Program-made: the position numbers and the translations under genes | Source: Caballeronia choica | GTDB taxonomy: Bacteria > Pseudomonadota > Gammaproteobacteria > Burkholderiales > Burkholderiaceae | Direction: 5' to 3' | NCBI RefSeq assembly: GCF_001544535.1 | Contig: NZ_FCON02000024.1 | Span: 21,238 to 85,237 of the forward strand | DNA: 64,000 nucleotides | The notes under the pieces: generated by a model | Seen by the model: the letters and a program-made list of their open reading frames with translations, nothing else | What the model was told of the DNA's origin: nothing | Databases searched by the model: none | Part shown: positions 63,251 to 64,000 of the stretch, piece by piece | Layout of the letters: every line of letters starts with the position of its first letter | How positions within the stretch are numbered: the first letter of the stretch is position 1

Positions 63251-64000
63251 TCAATCGTCCAGACACGCGCGCAACGTTCGTGCGAGACGGCCCGCTTCTC
63301 CTGCATCGGCGATGTTCGCGAAGCCCATCACGAGGCCGCGCAGTGTGCGCGGCGCACGGCCATTCGCGTACCAGATCGAAAGCGGCAGCACCGCGAGCCC
63401 CGCCTCGCGCGCGCGTGCGGCGACGGCGACGTCGTCGACGGGGCCACCGGGGCCACCGGGGCCCTCGGCGAATTGCACCGCGAACTGGATTCCACCTGGG
63501 GGCAAGTCGACAATCAGCCGTTCACCAAACGCCTGCTCAAGCGCGTGCACGATCAGCATGCGCCGCTCGCTGTACAACGCACGCATGCGCTTCAGATGCC
63601 GCGCAAAATGCCCCAGTTCGATGAAATCCGCCACGGCCGCCTGCAATAGCGTCGGCGATCCGGCGTTCATGCTGCACGCCACCCGCCCGACGCGCTCGAC
63701 GGCCCGCTCCGGGATCACCGCATACGCGAGCCGCAAACCGGGGAACATGACCTTGCTGAACGTGCCGCAATAGATCACGTGATCGCGCCGGTCGAGGCTC
63801 TTCAACGCCGGCAATGGCCTGCCCAGATAACGGAACTCGCTGTCATAGTCGTCTTCGATGATCCAGCTGGATGCTTGCTCTGCCCAGTCCAGCAGCGCCA
63901 CGCGTCGTGTGAGCGACAACGTATGGCCGAGCGGGCTCTGATGCGACGGCGTGACCAGTGCGAAGCGCGCCTGCGCATCCAGCAGTGTGCCGCGCTCGAC
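63251..64000 (-). CDS. MocR-type GntR regulator/aminotransferase, C-terminal part (window edge)
   Basis: The last ~249 residues of a PLP-dependent aminotransferase-like domain fused, in family members, to an N-terminal GntR helix-turn-helix (not in window). LGHTLSLTRRVALLDWA, EDDYDSEFRYLGRPLPALKSLD and the PLP-Lys motif YCGTFSKVMFPGLRLAYAV are diagnostic; the Schiff-base Lys is in GTFSK. MocR proteins regulate vitamin B6, GABA or taurine genes. The frame remains open to base 64000. Confidence 0.9.
   Translation of the reverse strand, partial: VERGTLLDAQARFALVTPSHQSPLGHTLSLTRRVALLDWAEQASSWIIEDDYDSEFRYLGRPLPALKSLDRRDHVIYCGTFSKVMFPGLRLAYAVIPERAVERVGRVACSMNAGSPTLLQAAVADFIELGHFARHLKRMRALYSERRMLIVHALEQAFGERLIVDLPPGGIQFAVQFAEGPGGPGGPVDDVAVAARAREAGLAVLPLSIWYANGRAPRTLRGLVMGFANIADAGEAGRLARTLRACLDD

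Overview
The window is GC-rich and densely coded. Its gene content (MetE next to a divergent MetR, a class-II-like PHA locus, a YfiRNB cassette, CbpAM, and many LysR regulators and NCS1, APC and KdgT carriers) points to a beta-proteobacterium of the Burkholderiaceae, most like Paraburkholderia, Caballeronia or Burkholderia. This assignment is inferred from protein recognition, not from a search. I see no rRNA, tRNA, CRISPR array, insertion sequence, integrase or phage gene.

Layout. 0-6.5 kb: the tail of a branched-chain amino-acid-type ABC binding protein, a LysR regulator, and a divergent catabolic operon of aldehyde dehydrogenase, NCS1 permease and GMC alcohol oxidase/dehydrogenase. This looks like import of an amino alcohol, polyol or nucleobase-like compound followed by two-step oxidation to an acid. 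6.7-9.3 kb: yfiR-yfiN-yfiB, a periplasm-controlled diguanylate cyclase. 9.4-13.3 kb: small metabolic or unknown genes, a Nudix hydrolase and a sterol-desaturase-family di-iron hydroxylase. 13.3-14.6 kb: cbpA-cbpM. 14.8-18.2 kb: metE and metR back to back around a perfect inverted repeat. 18.6-31.3 kb: a patchwork of single genes (Tat-exported epoxide hydrolase, gamma-glutamylcyclotransferase-like protein, truncated reductase, SGNH hydrolase, an unlisted 49-residue membrane protein, APC permease, KdgT, gamma-glutamyltransferase, amidohydrolase). 31.7-32.5 kb: a predicted membrane protein.

32.6-49.0 kb is the most striking region. A gene of about 10.8 kb encodes a protein of about 3,590 residues (LEPR-type N-terminal motif, DUF4347-like domain, many adhesin-like repeats, nine VCBS-type units of about 130 residues). 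Its partners follow on the same strand with overlapping ends: a TolC-family lipoprotein (frameshifted here), a HlyD-type adaptor, a GAF-HlyD fusion, and a PqqD-like/M50 protease/HlyD fusion. No ABC ATPase is present, so this looks like a dedicated export or processing system for a giant surface protein that differs from the standard LapBCE/HlyBD-TolC type I machine.

49.4-52.1 kb: a lipoprotein and a divergent LysR/NmrA pair with a clear operator-like palindrome. 52.3-61.5 kb: a lipid and polyhydroxyalkanoate block containing an acyl-CoA ligase, ETF-ubiquinone oxidoreductase, MaoC hydratase, a PHA synthase that reads as class II (medium-chain-length), a phasin, a medium-chain PHA depolymerase and an HSD10-like SDR. 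Together they could route beta-oxidation intermediates into storage polymer and back. A degraded phosphoesterase fragment lies between the depolymerase and the SDR. 61.5-64 kb: an M35-like zinc peptidase, a small secreted protein, and the end of a MocR-type regulator that runs off the window.
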